From: an uncultured Acetatifactor sp.
GTDB lineage: Bacteria; Bacillota; Clostridia; Lachnospirales; Lachnospiraceae
Reading direction: 5' to 3'
Length of the DNA: 64,000 bases
Assembly (NCBI GenBank): GCA_910589035.1
Contig: CAJUSI010000081.1
Coordinates: 62,001 to 126,000, forward strand
The position numbers and the translations under genes are program-made. Positions within the stretch are counted from its first letter, which is position 1. Every line of letters starts with the position of its first letter. Shown piece by piece: positions 25,294-34,502 of the stretch. Under the pieces are notes generated by a model. The model saw only the letters and a program-made list of their open reading frames with translations, did no database searches and was not told the origin of the DNA.

Positions 25294-26814
25294 ATGAAGG
25301 ATAAAATGAAAAAAATCATATTCTGGAGACCGGACAGGAGGCTGGTTGCATGCCTGGCAGTGCTGGCGCTGGGGCTGTTGCTGCTTCCTCTGCTCCGAAT
25401 AGCCTTATACTCTGCACCCTGGTATGACGATTATGGCTACGGGGGATTCGTGAAAGGGTTCCTGGATCAGGAGCGTTCTCTGAAGAGCGCTCTGGAGGGT
25501 GCGGTATATGGTACTAAAGTGCAGTGGTATGCCTGGCAGGGAACCTTTTCCTCCATTTTTTTTATGACCCTTGTACCGCTTGTGTGGGGAGAGGAGTATT
25601 ACTTCCTCGGTCCCCTGTTTTTAATATGCATTCTCACCATAGCGGTGTGGGTATTTATGAAGGTTCTGGCCAGGGATGTACTGAAGGCGGACCGGGCATC
25701 CGCCGTGATTCTGGCATCCGGTGTAACGGCTATGGTGGTTGTGATGATTTATCATGCGAATCATGGATTCTACTGGTATAATGCCGGGATACATTACGTC
25801 GGGATGCATGCTTTCCTGCTATTACTGATTGCCGCATGGATAAAGCTGCTGACAGACAGGGGAAGGGTGAAGACTGTCCTTCTGGTGCTGTGGACCTTAG
25901 CGGGGGCTGTGCTGGCCGGCGGCTCTAATTATGTGACTTCGCTGCAGGGGCTTTTAGTGGGACTGGGAATTGCGGCTGCAGGAGCATTTTTATACAAAAA
26001 GCGCGCGTGGCTGTTATGCCCTTCTATGGCGGTCTATTTGATTGCATTTTATCTGAATATATCTGCGCCGGGAAATGAGGTGCGGGGGGCGATTTACAGA
26101 GACTGCGGTATGAGTACCGATGCCGTAACCGCTGTCTTAAGATCTTTTCTGGAGGCGTTTCATCATATCGGCCTTTTCAGCTGGCAGATGACTCTGGCTG
26201 TCATGCTTTTGCTTGCGCCGATTATCTGGAGAATTGTAAAAGGAAGTAACTGCCGTTTCCGTTATCCCGGAATCGTATTGATAGCTTCTGTCTGCTTATA
26301 TGCCACAGGCTTTACGTCAAGCCTGTACGTTACCGGAGCCGTGGCCCTGGCGCGGGTGGTGAATGCGGTGAAAATAACATACCAGATTCTGGTGATCATA
26401 AATGAAATTTATTGGCTGGGCTGGGCGTGCAGGAAATGGGAAAGCAGGAATGCAGAGAGGAAAGAGGCGCAAACTAAAAATGTTCCCCTTATTTTTTACC
26501 TGGCGGTGGGGATGCTGATGTGGGGCATTTTCTTATCGGCGTCTCCCGTAGACAGGGAGGGGCATTATGCATCCTGGGCCGCGTACCATTATGTGCATAC
26601 GGGCGAGGCGTACGAATTTCACCGGCAATATTTAGAGAGAGTCGCGGCAATGAAAGGGGACGAAGAGATTGTGCGGGTGGATCCTTATATGTTCCGGCCG
26701 TGGATTTTGGCGGTACTTGATTTAAGCAGTGATCCCGGCAACGAAGCAAACGGCGCTATGGCAGGCTGGTATCATAAACAGGCTATCATATGTTCATTGG
26801 AGGAAACCGAATAA
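25294..26814 (+). CDS. Multi-pass membrane protein, DUF6056-like, possible GT-C transferase
   Basis: A 506-residue protein with about eleven hydrophobic segments. After the first helix comes APWYDDYGYGGFVKGF; an acidic pair at this position is typical of DUF6056-like and GT-C-like proteins. WYAWQGTFSSIFFM and YHANHGFYWYNAGIHYVGMH are further conserved-looking segments. The soluble C-terminus is short. GGGAGG lies before ATG 25294. It separates the exporter permease from its ATPase, which suggests an extracytoplasmic modification of the exported glycan. The catalytic role is inference. Confidence 0.65.
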   Translation: MKDKMKKIIFWRPDRRLVACLAVLALGLLLLPLLRIALYSAPWYDDYGYGGFVKGFLDQERSLKSALEGAVYGTKVQWYAWQGTFSSIFFMTLVPLVWGEEYYFLGPLFLICILTIAVWVFMKVLARDVLKADRASAVILASGVTAMVVVMIYHANHGFYWYNAGIHYVGMHAFLLLLIAAWIKLLTDRGRVKTVLLVLWTLAGAVLAGGSNYVTSLQGLLVGLGIAAAGAFLYKKRAWLLCPSMAVYLIAFYLNISAPGNEVRGAIYRDCGMSTDAVTAVLRSFLEAFHHIGLFSWQMTLAVMLLLAPIIWRIVKGSNCRFRYPGIVLIASVCLYATGFTSSLYVTGAVALARVVNAVKITYQILVIINEIYWLGWACRKWESRNAERKEAQTKNVPLIFYLAVGMLMWGIFLSASPVDREGHYASWAAYHYVHTGEAYEFHRQYLERVAAMKGDEEIVRVDPYMFRPWILAVLDLSSDPGNEANGAMAGWYHKQAIICSLEETE

Positions 26815-26849
26815 AACGGATGATCACGACAGGCATGATATATCTGAAA

Positions 26850-26905
26850 ATGAAATCCGGCATGTTTTGACAGAATTCTGATTCGTTGCTTCGGATCAGA
26901 ATAAT
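26850..26905 (+). repeat. Partial copy of dispersed repeat with an inverted repeat
   Basis: TTTTGACAGAATT (26865-26877) is identical to part of the repeat at 16534-16546. It runs into a perfect 8-bp inverted repeat, ATTCTGAT and ATCAGAAT (26875-26902), just upstream of wzt. Confidence 0.4.
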
Positions 26906-26923
26906 GCATGGCAGGGGGGCATC

Positions 26924-28276
26924 ATGGAGACGATAAATATTAAGGTACAGGAGATGGAAGTCCCTGCGATAGAAATTAAAGATCTGATAAAGGTATACAA
27001 GCTCTACGACAGAGCAAGGGACCGGGTGAAGGATGCGCTTGGATTCGGAAAGAGGCAGGCGCATAAGCTGCACTATGCGCTTAACGGGGTCAGTCTCAGC
27101 ATCGGAAAGGGAGAGACCGTGGGGATTATCGGGACCAACGGCTCCGGGAAATCTACCATATTGAAGATTATTACAGGGGTGCTGAATCCCACATCGGGTC
27201 AGGTGAAGGTGGACGGGCGCATTTCCGCCCTGCTGGAGCTGGGTGCCGGTTTCAATATGGAATACAACGGAATAGAAAATGTGTATCTGAACGGGACCAT
27301 GATGGGCTTTACGGATAAGGAAATCGACAGGAAGCTGCCGGAGATTCTGGAATTTGCCGATATCGGGGACTATGTGAACCAGCCTGTGAAGACCTATTCC
27401 AGCGGCATGTTTGTGCGCCTGGCCTTTGCCGTGGCCATCAATATTGAGCCGGAAATCCTGATCGTGGATGAGGCGCTCTCCGTGGGGGATGTGTTCTTCC
27501 AGGCAAAATGCTACCACAAATTTGAAGAATTTAAGAAGCTGGGCAAGACCATCGTGTTTGTCAGCCATGATTTAAGCGTTATCAGTAAGTATTGCGACAG
27601 GGTATTTCTTCTGAATAAGGGAAATCTCCTGGGGGAGGGCTCTCCCAGGGAAATGATCGATGCCTACAAAAGGGTGCTGGTGGGACAGTACGAGACGACC
27701 GGGCAGAGCGGGGCGGAAGGCGGCAAAATATCGGGGGATACGGGAACCGAAACGGTGCAGGGCGCACAAAGAGGGCAGGGAGCGCCTATTGTGAATCCGG
27801 ACGTCCAGGAATACGGCACGAGGCAGGCGGAAATCCAGGAGTATTATATAACGGATGAACAGGGCGTGCAGGCCATGGCCATTTTGAAGGGCAGCTCCTT
27901 TACCCTGCATATGCGAGTGAGGTTTCGGGATCATGTACCGGCGCCCATCTTCGCGTTTTCCTTTAAAAATGCGCTGGGAGTAGAGATTACCGGAACCAAT
28001 ACCATGATCGAGAAGGCCTTTCTGGAAAGCGGAGAGCCGGGGCAGGTGAAGGACATCACCTTTACCCAGAAGATGAATCTTCAGGGGGGAGAATATCTGC
28101 TTTCCTTAGGGGTGACAGGATATAACGGGGATACCTTTGAGGTATATCACAGGCTGTATGATGTGCTGGATGTATCGGTGGTTTCGGATAAGGACACGGT
28201 GGGATATTTTGATATGGAATCCAGGGTGGAAGTGACAGATGTCCCTCATTTAGGCGAAAACATCCACAAGCTGTGA
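26924..28276 (+). CDS. wzt: ABC polysaccharide exporter ATPase with C-terminal glycan-binding domain (Wzt type)
   Basis: Cytosolic ATPase subunit for Wzm at 24214. The ATPase domain has Walker A GTNGSGKST (about 70), the NMEYNGIENVYLNG segment typical of Wzt/TagH, signature YSSGMFVRLAFA, Walker B ILIVDEALSVGD and switch His in FVSHDLS. After a low-complexity Gly/Gln-rich linker (about 245-300) comes a beta-sandwich C-terminal domain (about 305-450, with ILKGSSFTLHMRVRF and GGEYLLSLGVTGY) like Wzt-C. In Gram-negative examples this domain recognises the capped non-reducing end. The next gene encodes a WbdD-like capping enzyme, which fits that mechanism. Confidence 0.92.
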   Translation: METINIKVQEMEVPAIEIKDLIKVYKLYDRARDRVKDALGFGKRQAHKLHYALNGVSLSIGKGETVGIIGTNGSGKSTILKIITGVLNPTSGQVKVDGRISALLELGAGFNMEYNGIENVYLNGTMMGFTDKEIDRKLPEILEFADIGDYVNQPVKTYSSGMFVRLAFAVAINIEPEILIVDEALSVGDVFFQAKCYHKFEEFKKLGKTIVFVSHDLSVISKYCDRVFLLNKGNLLGEGSPREMIDAYKRVLVGQYETTGQSGAEGGKISGDTGTETVQGAQRGQGAPIVNPDVQEYGTRQAEIQEYYITDEQGVQAMAILKGSSFTLHMRVRFRDHVPAPIFAFSFKNALGVEITGTNTMIEKAFLESGEPGQVKDITFTQKMNLQGGEYLLSLGVTGYNGDTFEVYHRLYDVLDVSVVSDKDTVGYFDMESRVEVTDVPHLGENIHKL

Positions 28277-28345
28277 CGCGCATCTGACGGAAGGCAATTT
28301 GCGAACACGCCCCCTGGGAAGGCTGTGAAGAGCAAAAAGGATAAA

Positions 28346-30673
28346 ATGCAGGAGAACGGTGAGAATATGGCGGAAGAGGTATCGGGAAAAAGGATAGAGG
28401 AGATCGGAAGGGTCAGGCTTGACCTGAGCAAATATTCCGGAAAGGATTACTACAGCGAGGGGGAGATGGAGGATCTGCTGTTGGAGATCGTGAAAAGCAA
28501 ATCCGCCGGAGAGTACGACAGGGTCATAGAGGAGCAGAAAAACTGGCCCATATTATATCATCTGTCGTTTTTGAGGGAAAATATCGTGGACTGGATCCCT
28601 ATGGACAAAAGCAGCAGGGTGCTGGAGGTGGGGAGCGGCTGCGGGGCAATCACGGGGGCGCTTGCCAGGAAGGCGGGAGAGGTCACCTGCGTGGAGCTGT
28701 CCAAAAAGCGCAGCACGATCAACGCCTGGCGGCACAGGGAATGCGATAATATCACCATCCATGTGGGCAACTTCAGGGAGATAGAACCGGAGCTGCCCGG
28801 GGATTACGATTATATCTGCCTGATCGGAGTGTTTGAATACGGCCAAAGCTATATGGGCGGGGACAGCCCCTATGAGGAGTATCTGAAAAGGCTCATGGCG
28901 CATCTGGCGCCCGGGGGCAGGCTTATAATCGCCATAGAGAACAAGTATGGTCTGAAATATTTTGCGGGCTGCAGGGAGGATCACCTGGGAACCTACTTTT
29001 CCGGCATTGAAAATTATGCGGCGGGCGGGGATGTGCGTACCTTTGGACGTGGCGGCCTGGAGAAGATCTTTGCAGACTGCGGCGCGGGGGAGTATTATTT
29101 TTATTACCCTTATCCGGACTATAAATTCATGACGTCTCTGTACAGCGATGCCCGGCTCCCGGGCAAGGGAGAACTGTTTAATAATATACGGAATTTTGAC
29201 AGGGACAGGATGCTGCTCTTCGACGAAAAGAACGCATTCGACGGGCTGACGGAGGAGGGACTTTTCCCCGTCTTTGCCAATTCTTATCTGGCGGTGGTGG
29301 GAAGGGGCTTTGATATTAAATTTGTAAAATATTCCAACGACCGTGCCCCGGAGTATGCTATCCGGACTGAAATCAGAGGCAGCCGGTTCAAAAACCGATG
29401 GGCGGCGGATTACGTAAGGAAATATCCCATGAGCGATGCGGCTCTGGAGCATATCAGGGGAATGGCGGCGGCGTATGAAAGCCTGAAGGAAAGATACCAG
29501 GGAGGCAGACTGGAAATCAATAAATGCGAGCTTCTGGAGGACAATGGACAGCTCTGCGCCCAATTTGAATATGTAGAGGGAATTCCTCTTCTGGAGCTGA
29601 TGGATCGGTGCCTGGAAGAAAATGATCTGAAAGGCTTCCAGGCTTATTTCCGGCAGTTCGTGGAGCGTGTGGGATACAACAGCGAGTATCCTGCGGCGGA
29701 TTTTGACCTGGTTTTCGGGAACATCCTGGTGAGCAGGGAAGAGATTTCCCGGGAGGAAGAGACCGCCGGGAAGGAGGGAACCGACTCTGCGGGGAGAAAT
29801 GTGGAAGAGAAGGACTCGGCGGGGGAGATCCCGGGAGAGAATGCGGCGGGGACTGCAGCAGAGGAGAGAACTGCGGAAGAGAAGGGCTCGGTGAGGGAAG
29901 CCCCGGGAGAGATCGCGGCAAAGGAGAGCACCGGGGAAGAGAAATGGACCCTGATCGATTACGAATGGACCTTCGGAAAGCCCATCGACAGCAGGAGGCT
30001 TGCCTTCCGGGCGGCATACTGGTATCTGAAGGAGAATGAGAAGAGAAAGAAGCTGGATTTGGACTGGGTCAGAAGGGAACTTGACATCTCGGAAAAGGAT
30101 GTGAAGGAATTCTGGGAGCAGGAGGGCGAATTTCAGCGCTTTGTGACAGGAATGCGTTCCTCCATGGCGGAGATGCGGGAAAAGATCGGCCGCCGGGTGG
30201 TGAGACCGCAGGATTGGCTGGACAGATATCAGGATTCGGAAAATGTCAATCGGGTGCAGATTTATGAGGACAGGGGACAGGGCTACAGGGAGGAGGACTC
30301 CTATTACGTTCAGAACGCCTATCAGGGGGACTGGCTGATCGAGCTGGAGCTGCAGGTGGACGGGGAAGTGGAGATGCTGCGGATTGACCCGGGCATGTAT
30401 CCCTGTATGGTGAAGATCCGGGAGATGACATTCAACGGCCAGACGGTTCCGCTTCAGAAGAGGAGAATTCTCTATGCCAATGGCCGCATTTTAAAGCCGG
30501 CGGAAAAGGAAGGGGCGTATTGCCCCGGCATTGTCTTTCCCACGGAGGACCCCAATATCAATATCGCATTGAAAAGACTGGAACGTAAGGAAGAGAACAT
30601 GCTGCGCACAAAGATTGAGATTGTGCGGCTGCCCCTTTCCATGGCCCGTGATATGGCCGGCAAAAATATGTAA
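28346..30673 (+). CDS. WbdD-like methyltransferase-kinase, probable glycan chain terminator
   Basis: A 775-residue protein. Residues about 60-230 form a class I methyltransferase with VLEVGSGCGAITGAL, CVELSKKR and GRLIIAIENKYGLKYF. A kinase-like domain follows (about 320-570): hinge FEYVEGIPLLELMD, catalytic-loop DLVFGN (Asp454, Asn459) and the metal-binding Asp538 in LIDYEWTF. About 70 residues of Glu/Ala/Gly-rich low complexity (about 462-530) sit between those two motifs. A C-terminal beta domain (about 620-775) has LRIDPGMYPCMVKIREM. Methyltransferase plus kinase is the architecture of WbdD, which caps O antigen for Wzt-dependent export. Start ATG 28346 follows AAAAAGGA; ATG 28367 is an alternative. 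Substrate unknown. Confidence 0.8.
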   Translation: MQENGENMAEEVSGKRIEEIGRVRLDLSKYSGKDYYSEGEMEDLLLEIVKSKSAGEYDRVIEEQKNWPILYHLSFLRENIVDWIPMDKSSRVLEVGSGCGAITGALARKAGEVTCVELSKKRSTINAWRHRECDNITIHVGNFREIEPELPGDYDYICLIGVFEYGQSYMGGDSPYEEYLKRLMAHLAPGGRLIIAIENKYGLKYFAGCREDHLGTYFSGIENYAAGGDVRTFGRGGLEKIFADCGAGEYYFYYPYPDYKFMTSLYSDARLPGKGELFNNIRNFDRDRMLLFDEKNAFDGLTEEGLFPVFANSYLAVVGRGFDIKFVKYSNDRAPEYAIRTEIRGSRFKNRWAADYVRKYPMSDAALEHIRGMAAAYESLKERYQGGRLEINKCELLEDNGQLCAQFEYVEGIPLLELMDRCLEENDLKGFQAYFRQFVERVGYNSEYPAADFDLVFGNILVSREEISREEETAGKEGTDSAGRNVEEKDSAGEIPGENAAGTAAEERTAEEKGSVREAPGEIAAKESTGEEKWTLIDYEWTFGKPIDSRRLAFRAAYWYLKENEKRKKLDLDWVRRELDISEKDVKEFWEQEGEFQRFVTGMRSSMAEMREKIGRRVVRPQDWLDRYQDSENVNRVQIYEDRGQGYREEDSYYVQNAYQGDWLIELELQVDGEVEMLRIDPGMYPCMVKIREMTFNGQTVPLQKRRILYANGRILKPAEKEGAYCPGIVFPTEDPNINIALKRLERKEENMLRTKIEIVRLPLSMARDMAGKNM

Positions 30674-30712
30674 AGAGGGAAGGCATTCGCAGAGCGGCAG
30701 GAGGACGGGAAG

Positions 30713-32845
30713 ATGGAAGAGAAGGATTACAGGGATGCCTATGAGCAGGAGCGTTTAAAATGTGCCGACCTGGCCGGAAGGATAGCGGATCTGGAAGCGA
30801 AGAACGAAGAGCTGGAATGGAAGCTGAACCGCATAAAGGGCAATCCGCTGTGGAAGGTGAGCAAACCGGCAAGAGATTGCATGCACTGGGCAATCCGCCA
30901 GAGGGACCGCCTGAAGAACTGCGGAGGCCCCAGGGGAGTGCTGCAGAAGCTGGATTACAAGAAGAGAGAGCGGGAGGCACAGAAATATTTCGGCAGCGCA
31001 AGCTTTCCCTCCCCGGAGCAGGCGGCGGCGGAGCGCGCCGCCGTCTTTCCGTGCATGGTGAAGATCAGCATTCTGGTGCCTCTCTGGAATAATGAGAGAC
31101 AATTTCAGATCGAGATGCTGGATTCCGTTATGAACCAGACCTACCAAAACTGGGAGCTCTGCCTTGCGGACGGCTCCGATCAGGACCATGCCTATATCGG
31201 GGAGATCTGCAGGGAGTACGCGGAGAAGGCAGGCGGCAGGATAGTGTACAAGCGCCTGGAAAAAAACGACGGAATTGCCGGCAACACCAATGCCTGCCTG
31301 CAGATGGCTACGGGGGAATTCATCGGTCTGCTGGATCAGGATGACCTGCTGCATCCCAGCGTGCTCTACGAATATGTAAAGGCCATCAATGAGAAGGGGG
31401 CGGATTATCTTTACTGCGACGAAACCACCTTCAGGGGCGGCGATATCAACCGTATGCTCACCATGCATTTCAAGCCGGACTATGCGCCGGATAATCTGCG
31501 GGCCAACAATTATATCTGCCATTTCAGCGTATTTGACAGGAAGCTCCTGGACGGCACGGAATTGTTTCGAAAAAAATTTGACGGCAGCCAGGATCATGAC
31601 ATGATTCTGCGCCTGACGGACCGGGCGGAGAAGATCGTCCATGTCCCCAGACTGATGTATTACTGGAGATGCCATTCCGGCAGTGTGGCATCCGGAATCC
31701 AGGCAAAGCCCTATGCCGTGGAAGCGGCCAAGGGAGCGGTGGCGGAGCATTTGCGGAGACATGGATATGAACATTTTAAAATCGAGAGCACCAGAGCCTT
31801 TGAGACAATTTTCCGAATCCGGTATCAGATTATCGGTACGCCGAAGATCTCCATCGTGATCGCCAACAGGGACCATGCGGAGGACCTCCGCCGCTGTATT
31901 GCCTCCATCAGAGAGAAATCCACTTATGATAATTATGAGATTATCATCGTGGAAAACAACAGCACCACGAAGGAAATCCAGGAATATTACAGGGAGCTTC
32001 TGGGATATGACGGCATCCGGATTCCGGCGTGGACGGACGCTTCCGAAGTCAGGCCTGAAAGAGACGGGAACGGCCCTGAAGGGCCCTGCTCCAAAGAGGG
32101 GCAGGACATTCTCACGCAGAACGGAGCTGAAGCGGGACAGAGGACTGCGGCGGAAGGAGAAGGGTGCCTCCGCAGCCAGGACGGCAGAATCGGAATCGTC
32201 ACATATCGGGGCGAATTCAACTATTCCGCCATCAACAATCTGGGAGCAAGACATGCTTCCGGAGAATATATTCTGCTCCTGAACAACGACACGGAGGTCG
32301 TCACCGTGACCTGGATGGAAGAACTGCTGATGTATGCGCAGCGGACGGATGTGGGCGCCGTGGGAGCCAAGCTTTATTACGGTGATAAAACCATCCAGCA
32401 TGCAGGCGTGGTCATCGGCCTGGGAGCCCACAGGACGGCGGGACATGTGCATTATAAGCAGCACCGCCAGAACCTGGGATATATGGGGCGGCTCTGCTAT
32501 GCCCAGGATGTGACCGCCGTGACGGGAGCCTGCCTGCTGGTGAAGAAGAGTCTTTATCTTGCCGTGGGAGGACTGGAGGAAGAATTTGCCGTTTCCCTGA
32601 ACGATGTGGACTTCTGCCTGAAGCTGCGGGAAAAGGGACTTTTAAATGTTTTCACCCCCTTTGCGGAGCTGTACCACTATGAATCCGCCTCCAGGGGGCT
32701 GGACACGGAGGGGGAACGGGCCAGGCGCTACGACCGGGAGTCGGAAGCTTTCCGACAGAAGTGGAAGGCGGCCCTGGATGCGGGGGATCCTTATTTCAAC
32801 CCCAATTTTTCGCTGGACAGAAGCGATTTTTCCCTTAAAATATAG
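30713..32845 (+). CDS. Two-domain GT2 glycosyltransferase
   Basis: A 710-residue processive or bifunctional transferase. An N-terminal coiled coil (about 5-45) is followed by GT-A domain 1 (about 118-340: KISILVPLWNNERQF, GLLDQDDLLHP, YYWRCHSGS) and GT-A domain 2 (about 374-680: KISIVIANRDHAEDL, IIVENNST, LLLNNDTEVV, AVTGACLLVKKS, LNDVDFCLKLR). Both DxD-type motifs are intact, so both domains look active. About 50 residues of low complexity (about 437-488) interrupt domain 2 between LGYDGIRI and GRIGIVTY, which normally nearly join. It lies in the rml-exporter operon, 39 nt after the WbdD-like gene. Linkages made are unknown. Confidence 0.87.
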   Translation: MEEKDYRDAYEQERLKCADLAGRIADLEAKNEELEWKLNRIKGNPLWKVSKPARDCMHWAIRQRDRLKNCGGPRGVLQKLDYKKREREAQKYFGSASFPSPEQAAAERAAVFPCMVKISILVPLWNNERQFQIEMLDSVMNQTYQNWELCLADGSDQDHAYIGEICREYAEKAGGRIVYKRLEKNDGIAGNTNACLQMATGEFIGLLDQDDLLHPSVLYEYVKAINEKGADYLYCDETTFRGGDINRMLTMHFKPDYAPDNLRANNYICHFSVFDRKLLDGTELFRKKFDGSQDHDMILRLTDRAEKIVHVPRLMYYWRCHSGSVASGIQAKPYAVEAAKGAVAEHLRRHGYEHFKIESTRAFETIFRIRYQIIGTPKISIVIANRDHAEDLRRCIASIREKSTYDNYEIIIVENNSTTKEIQEYYRELLGYDGIRIPAWTDASEVRPERDGNGPEGPCSKEGQDILTQNGAEAGQRTAAEGEGCLRSQDGRIGIVTYRGEFNYSAINNLGARHASGEYILLLNNDTEVVTVTWMEELLMYAQRTDVGAVGAKLYYGDKTIQHAGVVIGLGAHRTAGHVHYKQHRQNLGYMGRLCYAQDVTAVTGACLLVKKSLYLAVGGLEEEFAVSLNDVDFCLKLREKGLLNVFTPFAELYHYESASRGLDTEGERARRYDRESEAFRQKWKAALDAGDPYFNPNFSLDRSDFSLKI

Positions 32846-32899
32846 GAACTAAAGCATAAGAACGGGGACCGGCCGGGTAAAATACGGGGGAGTGGGGAA

Positions 32900-34364
32900 A
32901 TGCTGTTTAATTCTGTGATATTCATAACAATCTTTCTGCCGCTTGCGCTCTTTGGGTGGTATCTGCTCCAGAAGCTGGAAAACCCGGCTTTTGCAAAGGC
33001 ATTTCTGGTAGGAATGTCGCTGTGGTTTTACGGATATTATAATGTGCGCTACCTGTGGATCCTGGCCGGAAGCATGGCGGCAAACTATCTTCTCAGCCTC
33101 CTTTTTGAGAGATTCCCCGGGAAGGGGCAGCAGAAGCTTCTGCTGTTTCTGGGGATTGGGGGGAATCTGGGTCTGCTTTTCTATTACAAATATTTCAACT
33201 TTTTTGTGGAAAACTGCAATTTTTTCCTGCACACGGATATCCGGATAGAAAAAATCGCCCTGCCATTGGGAATCAGCTTTTTTACCTTTCAGCAGCTGTC
33301 CTTTGTGATAGAAAGATACAGGAAGGGTGCGCCGCATTATCCTGCGCTGGATTATGCTTTTTTTGTAAGCTTTTTTCCGCAGCTCATTGCCGGTCCCATT
33401 GTCCTGCATCAGGAATTGATTCCTCAGCTGAAAGAGAGAAGAAACAGAAGATTTTCCGCAGAAAGCTTCTACGACGGGGCATGCCTGTTTATTCTGGGAC
33501 TGGCGAAAAAGGTGCTTTTGGCCGATTCCCTGGCAGTGCTTGTCAGCGCGGAATACAACAATATTGCCATGCTGGATACCCCTTCCGCATGGGTTGTGGT
33601 GTGCTGGTTCACCATGGAGCTGTATTTTGATTTCAGCGGCTACAGCGACATGGCCAGGGGTATCGCCGGAATGTTCGGCTTCTCCCTGCCGGAAAATTTC
33701 AACGCTCCTTTCCGCGCCGCCTCAGTCCGGGAATTCTGGCACAGATGGCATATGACGCTGACCAGGTTCCTGACCCAGTATATCTACTATCCTCTGGGAG
33801 GCAGCCGAAGGGGGAAGGCCAGAAAGTGCCTGAATCTGATAGTAGTTTTCCTGCTCAGCGGCCTGTGGCACGGCGCCAACTGGACCTATATCCTATGGGG
33901 ACTGATGCACGGAGCGGCGCTGGTATTTGAAACACTGTTTCCGAAGGCCAGATTCCGGTGGGAGTGGATGAACCGGCTGGCTACCACGGTATTCGTGATT
34001 CTCTGCTTTTTCCGTATTCTGGTCCGATTCCCTGGAGATGACAGGCCTGCTGTGGCAGAAGCTTTTCACGGCGGGAAACAAAGGCATGCTTCCCGGAGTC
34101 TGCAACACTTTGATTTATCCGGAGAATTATGCGGTCTTTAAGCTGTTGGAGAGGAAGGCTCCCGGACTGCTGAATCCGTTTTTCCTGTGCTGCTTTTTCC
34201 TGCTGACAGCGATCGGGATTCTGCTGCTGCGGGGGAATAAGGCGGAGCAGTGGATTGAAAAAAGAGGATATACCTGGCGGGGGGCTTTTATTCTGGCCAC
34301 TTTGTTTTTCTGGTCTTTTATTTCCCTGTCCCAGGTCAGTGTATTTCTGTATTTTAATTTCTGA
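32900..34364 (+). pseudogene. MBOAT O-acyltransferase (AlgI/DltB-like), frameshifted
   Basis: The first frame (32900 to stop at 34141) encodes a multi-pass MBOAT protein: FFPQLIAGPIVLHQELI, ELYFDFSGYSDMARGI, FNAPFRAASVREFWHRWHMT, YYPLGGSRRG and the catalytic-His segment LSGLWHGANWTYILWG. Near 34021 it leaves the family sequence. The family continues in another frame: SDSLEMTGLLWQ, then two terminal helices to 34364. Removing one G of the GG at 34021-34022 restores one 488-residue protein. MBOAT proteins move acyl groups across the membrane onto extracytoplasmic glycans with an SGNH-like partner; the gene at 34503 is that partner. Decay, switching or an assembly indel are possible. Confidence 0.8.
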
Positions 34365-34440
34365 GTTATACTATATAACGCCGGAATTTACCGTACTGCA
34401 CTGGTTAAACGCATATGGCTGCGTTATGTAGTTGGGTTAC

Positions 34441-34470
34441 TTGGAAATTTTAATTGTTAAGCAGTATATA
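34441..34470 (+). promoter_or_regulatory. Possible promoter before DltD/AlgJ-like gene
   Basis: TTGGAA, an 18-nt spacer, then TATATA. The upstream gap also contains small palindromes (GTTATA-CTA-TATAAC near 34367). Confidence 0.35.
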
Positions 34471-34502
34471 TACCGGTCCGGAGAAGAACACAGGGTGGCG
34501 AA

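Noticed and set aside
30755..32464. 569-codon open frame on the minus strand
   Set aside because: It lies opposite the two-domain GT2 gene, which has clear motifs; the antisense product shows no domain, and its openness follows from the codon bias of the real gene.
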